Shown here: positions 34,939 through 44,409 of the stretch, piece after piece | Position numbering within the stretch: position 1 is the first letter of the stretch | Layout of the letters: every line of letters starts with the position of its first letter | From: JAZKAR01 sp040389065 | GTDB taxonomy: Bacteria; Pseudomonadota; Gammaproteobacteria; Burkholderiales; Casimicrobiaceae | Reading direction: 5' to 3' | NCBI GenBank assembly: GCA_040389065.1 | Contig: JAZKAR010000005.1 | Location: 124,001 to 188,000, forward strand | Length of the DNA: 64,000 bases | Notes under the pieces: generated by a model | Database searches by the model: none | What the model saw: only the letters and a program-made list of their open reading frames with translations | What the model was told of the DNA's origin: nothing | Translations under genes and position numbers: made by a program

Positions 34939-36855
34939 TTACAAGGCGCCTAACGCCGCTAGAACAGTTTTTTTATCAGAACGATGAAACCTTAGCGGAG
35001 ATAACGCCTTCCACAAACTTAATTCCCCAGGCAAAGCTTCTTTGCATAATGCTGATACCAATAACTCGGCACACCAAGGCGCCCAAACTAAACCTCTTGA
35101 GCCTAACGCCAATAAACCCCATAGAGCTGCATGTTGAGTAGATGAGTGCGCCTGAATCAAGCCTACCATCGGCAAACGATCTTCAGTAACTGTTCTACAC
35201 CCTAAGCGGCCTCCTTGGCTTTTGAGCTCTTCTATATTGATAGTAGGTAACATTTTTAACACACGCGTGATATTACTTTCTAAGGCCTCGTTTTCATTCA
35301 TGCGACCAATTTCATCGCGCTCAAATGTTGCTCCTATACAACCGTAGCCTTGATTGGAAGGAATAATATAACCATCTTGGCAAATCACCACTTTTAAATG
35401 CGCTAAGGCATTAGGCATTAAAGAATGCGTTTGCCCATAAATACGCTTAAAGTGCATATTAAGATCAGGCAGCAACGCTTTAGATTCCCAGGCATTCGCA
35501 AAAATAACATGCTCTGCTTCATAGGTACCTGCTGATGTTTCTATACACCAGCCTTGATCATTTTGATAAACGGCTAAAACGTCTGTATTCCAATGTGCAT
35601 GAATATGTTTCTCTGCAATTGCCAACATTGATCGGCATAAACTGGCAGGATTAATCCATCCACCCTGCGGAAACCACCATCCAGAACTCCCTACGGGATA
35701 ACCTGCGTATTTTGATGCCGTTTCCTGGTCAAGATAGCGTACATAGGCTTCAGGATAACCATGCGATTGAACAACTTTTTGCTGCAATAGTGCATGTTTT
35801 TCTGATTTAGCTAACTGTAAAACTCCATTAAACTCGCCTATCATTCCATGCGCCTGCCACCTTTTACGTTGGCGTTGCCACCATAGATAGGCAGAACGTG
35901 TCATCGAATCGCTTCGATTTCCATCTTGAGTCATTAAAGGATAAACAACGCCGGATATATTTCCCGAGGTTAGCTGTGCTGGTTCTGCATATCGCTCGAA
36001 TAGCTCAACGCGAATACCTCTTGCTGCCAAACGCTCTGCAATACTGCATCCTGCAATTCCTGCACCAATCACCGCTACCGTATTTGAGTTTTTAAAACCA
36101 TCCATAGAAAAATAATTATTTTGTAATTGTCTGGCATATTTTTTTTGGGTAGTTTCAAATCCTTCATAATGGCCTATTAACCTTTGGCGCTTGCCCCCAA
36201 ATCCTTCAACACGTTTGACTACAAAACCCGCTTCGGTTAATGCTTTACGCACTACGCCTGCAACAGAATATGTTGCTAATGTGGCCCCCATCGTTGCAAT
36301 AGTTGCACAGCGCTTAAAAAGATAAACACTCCACATATCAGGGTTTTTTTCAGGTGCAAATCCATCAAAATAAAAAGCATCAATAGACGCTGCACACTCT
36401 TTTACTGCCTTTAAAACATCACAGTGAGCCAAGGTTAATACGATGCGCCCACCTTCAAATACTAAACGATGAAACCCTGGCAGTGGAATATCCCATTGCT
36501 CTAACAATACATTTGAAAAACTATTTAACTCAGGAAAGGCAGATAAAACTTCGGCTAGATCTTGCTTTTGCCAGGGAAAAGCCTCTACCGCAAAATAATG
36601 TAAGTTTCCTATTTCACCATTGAGTTTCCAAGCTTGCCATGTGCATAAGAAATTAAGGCCAAACCCAAACCCCGTTTCCAAAATTGTGCAAAGCTTTCCT
36701 GCCTCCCAACGCTCAGGAAAACCATTACCTCGAATGTACACTTCTTTAGATTGCTCTAATCCACCTGCACGACTATGATAAATATCATTAAACTGCAACG
36801 AACGAGGAACGCGGCTGCTTTCTTCCCATTGCCATTGTGCATAATTAACACGCAC
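34939..36855 (-). CDS. mnmC: bifunctional tRNA 5-methylaminomethyl-2-thiouridine biosynthesis protein MnmC
   Basis: Carries out the last two steps of mnm5s2U synthesis at the wobble base of some tRNAs. 638 residues with a GTG start (AAGGAAGGA upstream). The N-terminal methyltransferase part (MnmC2, about 1-240) has ILETGFGFGLNFL and DAFYFDGFAPEKNPDMWS. The C-terminal FAD-dependent oxidoreductase part (MnmC1, from about 260) has VAVIGAGIAGCSIAERLAARG and the late GSRGLVWAP-CAELL motif. Length is normal for the fused form. Confidence 0.96.
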   Translation of the reverse strand: MRVNYAQWQWEESSRVPRSLQFNDIYHSRAGGLEQSKEVYIRGNGFPERWEAGKLCTILETGFGFGLNFLCTWQAWKLNGEIGNLHYFAVEAFPWQKQDLAEVLSAFPELNSFSNVLLEQWDIPLPGFHRLVFEGGRIVLTLAHCDVLKAVKECAASIDAFYFDGFAPEKNPDMWSVYLFKRCATIATMGATLATYSVAGVVRKALTEAGFVVKRVEGFGGKRQRLIGHYEGFETTQKKYARQLQNNYFSMDGFKNSNTVAVIGAGIAGCSIAERLAARGIRVELFERYAEPAQLTSGNISGVVYPLMTQDGNRSDSMTRSAYLWWQRQRKRWQAHGMIGEFNGVLQLAKSEKHALLQQKVVQSHGYPEAYVRYLDQETASKYAGYPVGSSGWWFPQGGWINPASLCRSMLAIAEKHIHAHWNTDVLAVYQNDQGWCIETSAGTYEAEHVIFANAWESKALLPDLNMHFKRIYGQTHSLMPNALAHLKVVICQDGYIIPSNQGYGCIGATFERDEIGRMNENEALESNITRVLKMLPTINIEELKSQGGRLGCRTVTEDRLPMVGLIQAHSSTQHAALWGLLALGSRGLVWAPWCAELLVSALCKEALPGELSLWKALSPLRFHRSDKKTVLAALGAL

Positions 36856-36962
36856 AGTTTATTCCTTCCTTTAGCTACTTAAATTATTGAAATAGATACA
36901 TTTTTTCAAAAACAATTAACTCTTTTCATCTTAAGCATCATCTATGTATTATATTTTTGATT

Positions 36963-37167
36963 CCTTCTCCCCTCCAGGGAGAAGGTTAAGATGAGGGCGT
37001 GGCTTGCTTACCTAACACATTGTTTTAACTATATGCATTTATAAATTAAAGATAAAAAGTAGCTTCGGCGATTTAATTACCAGCCCCCTCACCCTCAAGG
37101 GGCGAAAGAATAAAATCAAGCTGTTGGCAAGATGTGTGCATACACTAGCCCCTCGAGGGAGAAGGTT
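36963..37167. repeat. cluster of CTCCC/GGGAG hairpin repeats
   Basis: The 365-bp mnmC-argA gap contains a perfect 9-bp stem, CCTTCTCCC (36963-36971) and GGGAGAAGG (36977-36985), and a second partial copy CCCCTCGAGGGAGAAGGTT ending at 37167, so AGGGAGAAGGTT occurs twice in direct orientation. Between them CCCCCTCACCCTCAAGGGG (about 37084-37102) is a related inverted piece. This resembles the dispersed CTCTCCC…GGGAGAG…GTGAGGGG repeats found in many proteobacterial genomes. No gene is supported in the gap. Confidence 0.65.
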
Positions 37168-37220
37168 TGGATAAAAGGCAGTTAAAGGGCAAGCTAACAT
37201 TCATTAGCAAAACTATCATT

Positions 37221-38558
37221 TCAAACAAGTTTTTTCTGGTAAATTTTTGAACGGCGCTCAGTGTTATAAGCCTGCTGTCTCGGCCAAGGCAATGCCTCCA
37301 CTGAAGCTTCTTTAAATCCATGCTCAACAAACCAATGGCTTGTACGTGTTGTTAACGCAAATAATTCTGATAATCCGCGCATTTGGCCTTTTTGTATAAT
37401 CACTTTCAATAAAGCTTCACCATAACCTTCACGCTGGAAATCTTTATCTACCGCTAGGCAAGCGATTTCACCTGCGTGATGCTCAGGGTAAGGATGTAAA
37501 GCCGCGCATCCTATAATCACTCCATCATGAACCGCCACCCAAAAATGCTCAATCTCTCTCTCAAGCACTTCTCGAGGGCGATGAACCAAAATACCTGCTT
37601 CTTCAAGCGGCTCAATAATACTAATAATTCCGCCCACATCATCAACTAACGCAGGGCGAATTTTATCGAGGGGGCTACGTGTAATGAGCGTTCCCACCCC
37701 ATGATGCGTAAATATTTCTTGTAATAAGATACCGTCTTGATATCCAATCAAATGCACACGCTCAACCCCTTGATCACAAGCACGTATTGCAGCAGGTAGA
37801 TATAAGGCAGACTCCTCAACAGGAGATAACCGCTCTAACATATGCCGATACATTTGCCGGGCATCATTCAGCGGAATTTCTGACAATAATTCTTGGTCAA
37901 GAAAAATTCCGCCTTTTTCAAACATAAAAATTAATTTATGTGCTCTTAAAGCAATCGCTACCTGTGTTGCCACATTCTCAACACTAAGATTAAAACTCTC
38001 CCCTGTGGGCGAACTGCCTAAAGAAGATACCAGCGCCATTGATCCTAAATCTAAATGTTGTTTGATTGCTTCTGCATCAATACGGCGAACCTCTCCCGTA
38101 AATTGCATATCTACGCCATCCATCACTCCCAATGGCTTTGCAGTAATATAATTACCACTACTCACACGTATCCGAATACGCTCCCAATGCGAGCTGTCAA
38201 AACCATGCTGCCAGCACCCCATTGCTATTAGCGTTTCTATTTCTGCCCGTACTCTACCGGTGACTTCTTGAGCACATCGCATGGCAGCAAGATCAGTCAC
38301 TCTCAAACCGCGCACATATTGACTACTTAGCTCTCGTTCAGCTAACGCCTTTTCAATTTGCGGGCGAGCACCATGCACCATAACAACGCGTACACCTAAA
38401 CCGTGCAATAAATTCAGATCATGTACCAGCGATAAAAAAGACTGTTCGTCTTCTAGCGCCTCTCCTCCAAAAGCAACCACAAATGTTCGGCCGCGAAAAG
38501 CATGAATATAGGGGGCTGCTGAACGTATCGACTCAACAAAAGGTTGCGTATTGGTCAC
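37221..38558 (-). CDS. argA: amino-acid N-acetyltransferase (N-acetylglutamate synthase)
   Basis: First step of arginine synthesis, acetyl-CoA plus glutamate. 445 residues: an amino-acid-kinase-like domain (about 20-290, VVAFGGEAL…VMVHGARPQIEKAL) that binds arginine for feedback inhibition, and a GNAT acetyltransferase domain (about 295-435, EIACLAVDKDFQREGYGEALL). The start is GTG. It begins 17 bp after the KimA-like transporter gene, so the two probably form an operon. Confidence 0.94.
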   Translation of the reverse strand: MTNTQPFVESIRSAAPYIHAFRGRTFVVAFGGEALEDEQSFLSLVHDLNLLHGLGVRVVMVHGARPQIEKALAERELSSQYVRGLRVTDLAAMRCAQEVTGRVRAEIETLIAMGCWQHGFDSSHWERIRIRVSSGNYITAKPLGVMDGVDMQFTGEVRRIDAEAIKQHLDLGSMALVSSLGSSPTGESFNLSVENVATQVAIALRAHKLIFMFEKGGIFLDQELLSEIPLNDARQMYRHMLERLSPVEESALYLPAAIRACDQGVERVHLIGYQDGILLQEIFTHHGVGTLITRSPLDKIRPALVDDVGGIISIIEPLEEAGILVHRPREVLEREIEHFWVAVHDGVIIGCAALHPYPEHHAGEIACLAVDKDFQREGYGEALLKVIIQKGQMRGLSELFALTTRTSHWFVEHGFKEASVEALPWPRQQAYNTERRSKIYQKKLV

Positions 38559-38575
38559 TATATTACTTTCTTCAA

Positions 38576-40534
38576 CTATATTTTCATGGGTAAAATCACC
38601 ATTTGCATACCTAAGGTATGTAAGCGGCGTTGCAAGCTTAGAGCCGATTGATTATGTAATAACCGCGTTACCCATGTATCATTTTCAAACACCAATTTAC
38701 TAGTAAAAAATACGCAATTACTAAACTCATTTTGCACTTTTTCAGCTAGCTGCGTCAGCTCATCAATTCTATCTACACCTAGCGCCAGTTTACCCTCGGC
38801 TGCTAACTCATGATTATGACAGTAATTTACATAAAAATTTAAGCCTTCGCGTGCTTGCTCCTCAATTTTCTCAACAGCATCCCCACCATAACTTTGCGCA
38901 TCAACACTGCGCGCTGTTAAAAAAACAAAATTTTTAAAGTGATTGGGAAATAATCGTTGAACCCATAGTAATGTATGAATTCCACTGCCTCGACTAGAAC
39001 CAACTAAAAATATAGCAGTAGGAGCAGAATAATTTAAAGGAGGAACCTCTTTAACAGCTGATAAAACTTGACCACCAAATAGATGATCAACCTGAGCTAA
39101 TTTCTGTTTTGTGTGCTCATAGTGAGAATGTATCCATAAACAAATAATAATTACTGCACACGTAATTAAAATAGTTACCCATCCGCCTTCCATAAACTTC
39201 TCAAATATTGTTACAAGAAGAATAGAAAATGTTACTGCCAAACCTAATCCTGATAAGAGCAAACGCTTTTTCCAACGAGCATCTTCTTTATGTTTTAGCC
39301 AATAAACACACAAACCTAATAACGACAATGAGAATGTTAGGAATACATTAATACTATACAAAACCACTAATAGTTTTACAGCCCCATGACTCCACAGCAA
39401 TACCGCTAGCGCAGCTATTCCAATAATTAGAATGCCATTTTGAGTCACCAGTCGAGTAGATAAATGGCGAAACTGATGAGGCATCCATGAATCTGCTGCC
39501 ATATTAGCAATCACTGCTGGGCCTGCTAAAAAACCTGAGTTGGCTGCCACTAATAACAGCCCCGCTTCTGACACCAAAATAAATGCCAACAATGATTTTT
39601 GAAGCATAGGATTAAACGCAAAGCTACTAAGAATTTTGTTAAACACAACCGCGTTTAACGTTTGCCCAGCGTGCTGCTGCACATCCCATAATAAATAAAG
39701 TAAAATAATGCCAGCAGCCATAAATGAAAGCGAAAGCGCTACATATAGCATGGTTAACTTACCGGTTCTTACACGAGGCTCAGCTAATGACTGCACGCTA
39801 TTTGAAACCGCTTCTAACCCTGTATAGGTTCCCCCTCCCATTGAATACGCTTTTAAGAAAATAGCAGCAACGCCTACCCAACCTATACCTGCCGATAATA
39901 ATTGTGTTTTTTCTATTGTTCCCGTCACTAACAGGGGAAGCTGATCGGCATGCGTTCCTATACCATATATCACTAAGAACACATGGCTAATAAAGAAACC
40001 CATAAAAATAGGCATCAGTATTTTGATAGACTCTCTCATACCTCTTAAATTAAGAATAATTAATAAAATAATTAATCCTACTTCAATGATTTGTTTATAA
40101 CCTCCGCTTAAATGTGGAAATAAACTAAACAAAGCATCGGTTCCACTCGCGACAGAAATAACTACCGTTAAGACATAATCAACAATCAATGCAGCCCCAG
40201 CGACTAATCCATAGCGAGATCCTAATAGCGTACTCGCTACACGATACCCGCCGCCTCCTGTAGGAAATAACTCTATTACCTGATTGTAAGCAAGAGAGAT
40301 AATAAATACAGTCAGTGCCGTTGCTATCGCTAAATACAATGCTAAAAAAGCATTTTTTCCTAAGCCTAAAAATGCCTCTTCAGGCCCGTAACAAGATGAA
40401 GATAAACCGTCTGCACCTAATCCTACCCATGCAAAAAATGCAATGAGGGCAATTCCATGTCGTGTTTCTTTATTAAGAGGATCTAAAGGCTGACCAATAA
40501 TCCATAGCCGTAATTTTTGAAAAAAGGCTTTCAT
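38576..40534 (-). CDS. APC-superfamily transporter, KimA/YdaO-like
   Basis: Inner-membrane permease of 652 residues. About 12 hydrophobic segments fill residues 25-480, followed by a cytosolic domain of about 170 residues. The early motif GADGLSSSCYGPEEAF and the run ELFPTGGGGYRVASTLLGSRYGLVAGAALIVDYVLTVVISVASGTDAL closely follow the potassium importer KimA of Bacillus (SSDALSSVAYGPEQ, PQGGGAYIVS, LVDYILTVAVSVSAGTDA). K+ uptake is therefore plausible, but generic annotation as an amino-acid permease is also possible. AGAGGG upstream supports the ATG. It heads a two-gene unit with argA. Confidence 0.8.
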   Translation of the reverse strand: MKAFFQKLRLWIIGQPLDPLNKETRHGIALIAFFAWVGLGADGLSSSCYGPEEAFLGLGKNAFLALYLAIATALTVFIISLAYNQVIELFPTGGGGYRVASTLLGSRYGLVAGAALIVDYVLTVVISVASGTDALFSLFPHLSGGYKQIIEVGLIILLIILNLRGMRESIKILMPIFMGFFISHVFLVIYGIGTHADQLPLLVTGTIEKTQLLSAGIGWVGVAAIFLKAYSMGGGTYTGLEAVSNSVQSLAEPRVRTGKLTMLYVALSLSFMAAGIILLYLLWDVQQHAGQTLNAVVFNKILSSFAFNPMLQKSLLAFILVSEAGLLLVAANSGFLAGPAVIANMAADSWMPHQFRHLSTRLVTQNGILIIGIAALAVLLWSHGAVKLLVVLYSINVFLTFSLSLLGLCVYWLKHKEDARWKKRLLLSGLGLAVTFSILLVTIFEKFMEGGWVTILITCAVIIICLWIHSHYEHTKQKLAQVDHLFGGQVLSAVKEVPPLNYSAPTAIFLVGSSRGSGIHTLLWVQRLFPNHFKNFVFLTARSVDAQSYGGDAVEKIEEQAREGLNFYVNYCHNHELAAEGKLALGVDRIDELTQLAEKVQNEFSNCVFFTSKLVFENDTWVTRLLHNQSALSLQRRLHTLGMQMVILPMKI

Positions 40535-40592
40535 TCATACCCTCTTAATAAAAAAAGCATAGAAATAATTTTTATCTGGTAGATAAAAAAAC

Positions 40593-40625
40593 AAAAACCA
40601 AGTATGAAAACATACTTGGTTTTTT
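40593..40625. terminator. bidirectional intrinsic terminator after sucD
   Basis: AAACCAAGTATG-AAAA-CATACTTGGTTT is a perfect 12-bp stem with a 4-nt loop, flanked by A-rich DNA on the left and T-rich DNA on the right. It lies 12 bp after the sucD stop and terminates sucCD on the minus strand, isolating it from the transporter gene. Confidence 0.9.
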
Positions 40626-40636
40626 AAATCAACTAC

Positions 40637-41518
40637 TTACAAAGCAGACTTTAATAACCGCCCCATTTCAGAGGGATTTTTTGTTACCTTAATACCGCAA
40701 CCATCCATAATAGATAACTTTTCTTGCGCAGTACCTTTTCCGCCAGAAATAATTGCTCCGGCATGCCCCATACGTTTACCTTCAGGAGCAGTAACACCCG
40801 CAATAAAACCTACTACTGGTTTTTTAGCATTTAATTTATACCACTCAGCTGCAGCTTCTTCATCAGAGCCACCAATTTCACCAATCATAACCACTGCATC
40901 GGTATCGGGATCTTCCATAAACATTCTTAATACATCAGCATGTTTTAAACCATTTACGGGGTCACCACCAATACCGACAGCAGAAGATTGACCTAAACCC
41001 AACTCTGTTAATTGAGCAACCGCCTCATAGGTTAAGGTACCTGAGCGTGAAACCACACCAATGCGACCTTTTTTATGAATATGACCAGGCATAATCCCGA
41101 TCTTAATTTCATCAGGAGTAATTAAGCCGGGGCAATTAGGCCCAATTAACAATGTTTTACGGTTTTCTTTACGCATACGGTCACGAACTTCCATCATGTC
41201 TCGTACTGGAATTCCTTCCGTAATACAAATAACTAAATCCAGATCAGCTTCTACCGCTTCCCAAATAGCTGCGGCAGCACCAACAGGCGGTACATAAATC
41301 ACAGAAGCCGTTGCACCTGTTGCTGCTTTTGCATCACGAACATTTGCATAAATGGGCACACCCTCAAAACTCTCACCCGCTTTTTTAGGATTTACACCCG
41401 CAACAAAGCATTGAGCGCCATTCGCATATTCCCGACACATGCGGGTATGAAACTGGCCTGTTTTACCAGTCATCCCCTGTGTAATTACTTTTGTATCTTT
41501 ATTAATCAAAATAGACAT
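40637..41518 (-). CDS. sucD: succinyl-CoA synthetase alpha subunit
   Basis: TCA cycle enzyme; converts succinyl-CoA to succinate with NTP formation. 293 residues with the CoA-binding fold start MSILINKDTKVITQGMTGKTGQFHT, CPGLITPDE and the phosphorylated His in GHAGAIISGGKGTAQEKL. It follows sucC by 11 bp. Confidence 0.97.
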   Translation of the reverse strand: MSILINKDTKVITQGMTGKTGQFHTRMCREYANGAQCFVAGVNPKKAGESFEGVPIYANVRDAKAATGATASVIYVPPVGAAAAIWEAVEADLDLVICITEGIPVRDMMEVRDRMRKENRKTLLIGPNCPGLITPDEIKIGIMPGHIHKKGRIGVVSRSGTLTYEAVAQLTELGLGQSSAVGIGGDPVNGLKHADVLRMFMEDPDTDAVVMIGEIGGSDEEAAAEWYKLNAKKPVVGFIAGVTAPEGKRMGHAGAIISGGKGTAQEKLSIMDGCGIKVTKNPSEMGRLLKSAL

Positions 41519-41529
41519 ATCAAAACTTT

Positions 41530-42714
41530 CTACATCTGTGGAGCATTAGATTGACCCCGGGCAGCAGCAACTACTTTTTGAGCAGCCTCTGCCATCGTAT
41601 CGGCGGCAATAATAGGAAGGCCTGAATCGGCAAGCATTTTCTTGCCTAAGTCTTCATTGGTTCCTTTCATTCTAACAACTAATGGCACCTTTAAACCTAC
41701 GACACGTGAGGCTGTAATCACACCTTCAGCAATCACGTCGCAACGCATAATACCGCCAAAAATATTGACTAAAATTGCTTTTAAATTAGGATTACGCAAC
41801 ATAATTTTGAAGGCTTCTGTTACTTTTTCTGTAGTAGCTCCACCACCTACATCTAAAAAGTTTGCAGGTTCACCATCAAACAGTTTAATAGTATCCATCG
41901 TTGCCATTGCCAACCCAGCACCATTAACGAGACAACCGATATTACCATCCAAAGAAATATAAGAAAGATCAAATTTTGATGCTTCTACTTCAGCAGGATC
42001 TTCTTCATCGAAGTCACGCATTTCTACTATATCTGGATGTCTAAATAAGGCATTTGAATCAAAATCAACCTTAGCATCTAATGCAACGATATCGCCTGCT
42101 CCCGTTAAAATCAAAGGATTGATTTCAGCTAACGCAGCATCTGTTTCCCAAAATGCTTTATATAAACCTTGAAAAGCAACTCTGGCTTGGGCGATGCTAG
42201 CAGCAGGAATACCAATTTTTTCAGCTAATGCATCTGCATCTGCATCAGTAAGCCCATCCGTAGGCTCCACAAAAACTTTATGGATGAGTTCAGGAGTATG
42301 AGCAGCTACTTCTTCAATCTCCATCCCGCCTTCGCTAGATGCCATGACACATACTTTTTGTGTTGTACGATCAACAACCATACCCACATAGTATTCTTTT
42401 TTGATGTCAGCGCCTTCTTCAATCAAAAGACGACGAACTTTTTGGCCCTGTGCACCAGTTTGATGGGTCACTAATTGCATGCCTAAAATGTTAGAGGCAT
42501 AAGTTTTCACTTCATCTAGCGATTTAGCTACCTTAACGCCACCGCCTTTACCACGCCCACCGGCATGAATCTGCGCTTTTACTACCCAAACGGCGCCACC
42601 TAGCTTTTGGGCTGCATTAACAGCTTCTTCAACTGAAAAACACGCAATTCCACGAGGGGTAGAAACACCATACCGCCGCAAAATCTCTTTACCTTGATAC
42701 TCATGAATTTTCAC
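41530..42714 (-). CDS. sucC: succinyl-CoA synthetase beta subunit
   Basis: Partner of SucD; carries the ATP-grasp nucleotide site. 394 residues: MKIHEYQGKEILRRYGV start, WVVKAQIHAGGRGKGGGVK, GNIGCLVNGAGLAMATMD and VNIFGGIMRCDVIAEG. The start codon is GTG with GGGAG 9 nt upstream. No other TCA genes are beside the pair, so sucCD stands as a two-gene operon. Confidence 0.97.
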   Translation of the reverse strand: MKIHEYQGKEILRRYGVSTPRGIACFSVEEAVNAAQKLGGAVWVVKAQIHAGGRGKGGGVKVAKSLDEVKTYASNILGMQLVTHQTGAQGQKVRRLLIEEGADIKKEYYVGMVVDRTTQKVCVMASSEGGMEIEEVAAHTPELIHKVFVEPTDGLTDADADALAEKIGIPAASIAQARVAFQGLYKAFWETDAALAEINPLILTGAGDIVALDAKVDFDSNALFRHPDIVEMRDFDEEDPAEVEASKFDLSYISLDGNIGCLVNGAGLAMATMDTIKLFDGEPANFLDVGGGATTEKVTEAFKIMLRNPNLKAILVNIFGGIMRCDVIAEGVITASRVVGLKVPLVVRMKGTNEDLGKKMLADSGLPIIAADTMAEAAQKVVAAARGQSNAPQM

Positions 42715-42907
42715 TCTGGATACTCCCTTGGGGGAAATAGATCAACAAACGGTGCTATTGTACGCCGCCCAACCGACAACGACAACGCATCACTCACAAC
42801 TACTTAGGGTTCACACACAATTACTTCAGCATAGAAGAGGGGTATAACGATAGCTATGGCACAAAGCCATAATGATGTTGAAACCATTTTTCGGCAGTTT
42901 TTTACTT

Positions 42908-43012
42908 TTAGAAGCTATGCAATTGAGCTTTATCAAGACATAGTAATGCAGGCAATATATAGGTTGGCAAGCTACCAACACGTTATAAGAACCAAGCTGT
43001 GTAATTTTTTAA
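42908..43012. repeat. MITE-like palindromic repeat, copy 4 (degenerate)
   Basis: Left end TTAGAAGCTATGCAATTGAG and a diverged right end around 42996-43012 (CTGTGTAATTTTTTAA). Internal blocks CTTTATCAAG, TTGGCAAG, CCAACACGTTA and AAGAACC align in order with copy 3 read on the minus strand, with about 25 extra bp in the middle. It fills most of the 324-bp gap upstream of sucC, ending 27 bp from the stop of the RDD gene. The rest of the gap (42715-42907) should hold the sucC promoter. Confidence 0.65.
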
Positions 43013-43038
43013 CTTTAAAATGTCGCCTGATTGACTAA

Positions 43039-44409
43039 CTAAGGAGCAAAAAAAATGAGTGCCCAGGCGATCAATATCCCTAAAACAAAAAAAACACCGA
43101 TTACGTTATACACCAATAAAGTGGGATGATTCATAACGATCGTATCTGCATGGGCATCCCAATTAGATTCGGATGTTTTTTTTGAGGAATCGAAAAATTT
43201 TGCTACTAACCAGATACCGACAGGAAAAACCCCCGCCCCCATTCCATACCACCAAACAGCCCAAGAGCGCTTCAATGCTGTTAAAAAATTGGCCCACCAC
43301 GATTGGTTTTCATTTTTTTTAGGTAATATTGTTGTAGCTCTAAAATGTACAGTAACTCCAGCTACACATCGCCCTATGGTCGTATGAAAAGTACTCAGCA
43401 AACATGCCTCAATTATTCCCCACGTAGTTACAGTAAACCAAAACCATAAAAATGTAGCTATTAAAGGCTCAGATTTAAATAAAACAAGCGGTTCAAATAA
43501 GCCTGCCTTTACTGGAATTAAACATACACACCCCCATAACGAGAGATCAACACATTTTGCCCAAACACGTTTTAAAGGTGCTGATGTAGATACCATGCCT
43601 GCCTCTGCCCGAGCAATATGACTCATTCTAACTTTAAAAACCCATGCGGCTTCCTCATGAATAGGATCATCACCTAAAAATATATGATCAGATTGTCGCC
43701 ACTGATTAGATAACTCTAGCATTGTCCAGGCAGAAGCATCTAAACCTGTATGATCTTTAGTAAAATCCTGGGGTCTATTTAAACGGCAACTAAGTTTATA
43801 AATGATAAGAATGATTGCAATAAAAATCAGTATTTTTAATAGTGGAAAACCAATTTTTAAGGCGACAAGTAAGCTTGAAAAATCATGATCCACTGTAACG
43901 TGTGACCATAAACTTTTCCATATCCATAAACACTGAATGATCACTGATGCGATCAAAATACCATAAATAAGAAACCCTCTAGCAAATGACCAATATTCTT
44001 CGCAGGGCCATTTAAAACCTACCGCCAGCAAACCAACATGATCAACACCTTTAAGGTGACGCTGATCAGAAAATGTAGGCGCTCCTACACGACGTGTAGC
44101 GCCTCCCGTATGCTGTAATAAAACCCTATAGCGGCTTTGGTTCAAATCTTGTTTATGTAAATTTTTAGATAGGCATTGGTCATAATGAGCCCGCCTTTGA
44201 GAGTCAAGTAAAATAACAGTAGCATGGTGCGCTAAACAAAATAAATCACTAGCAGTTTCGGGAGATTGAAAAGTCGCTGAAAGCTCATGCTCATCTTTTA
44301 ACAAAGGCAATAAAGTGGCAGTCATCATCATAGAACGAATGGCCACACGAATCTGACGTATTTTCGCGTTTGGAGCCACTCCAAAGACTTGATAAAAAGT
44401 TGCCCTCAT
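43039..44409 (-). CDS. RDD-domain membrane protein with J-like N-terminus
   Basis: Function unknown. 456 residues. The first about 80 residues follow a DnaJ-domain layout (FYQVFGVAPNAKIRQIRVAIRS … LLDSQRRAHYDQCL), but the HPD tripeptide needed to stimulate DnaK is missing. Two membrane segments lie at about 145-165 and 190-210. An RDD domain begins near residue 290 (AKCVDLSLWGCVCL, later TTIGRCVAGVTVHF), with about four more membrane segments to the C-terminus. A lone gene between sucC and leuA; related J-like/RDD fusions occur in betaproteobacteria. Confidence 0.75.
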   Translation of the reverse strand: MRATFYQVFGVAPNAKIRQIRVAIRSMMMTATLLPLLKDEHELSATFQSPETASDLFCLAHHATVILLDSQRRAHYDQCLSKNLHKQDLNQSRYRVLLQHTGGATRRVGAPTFSDQRHLKGVDHVGLLAVGFKWPCEEYWSFARGFLIYGILIASVIIQCLWIWKSLWSHVTVDHDFSSLLVALKIGFPLLKILIFIAIILIIYKLSCRLNRPQDFTKDHTGLDASAWTMLELSNQWRQSDHIFLGDDPIHEEAAWVFKVRMSHIARAEAGMVSTSAPLKRVWAKCVDLSLWGCVCLIPVKAGLFEPLVLFKSEPLIATFLWFWFTVTTWGIIEACLLSTFHTTIGRCVAGVTVHFRATTILPKKNENQSWWANFLTALKRSWAVWWYGMGAGVFPVGIWLVAKFFDSSKKTSESNWDAHADTIVMNHPTLLVYNVIGVFFVLGILIAWALIFFAP

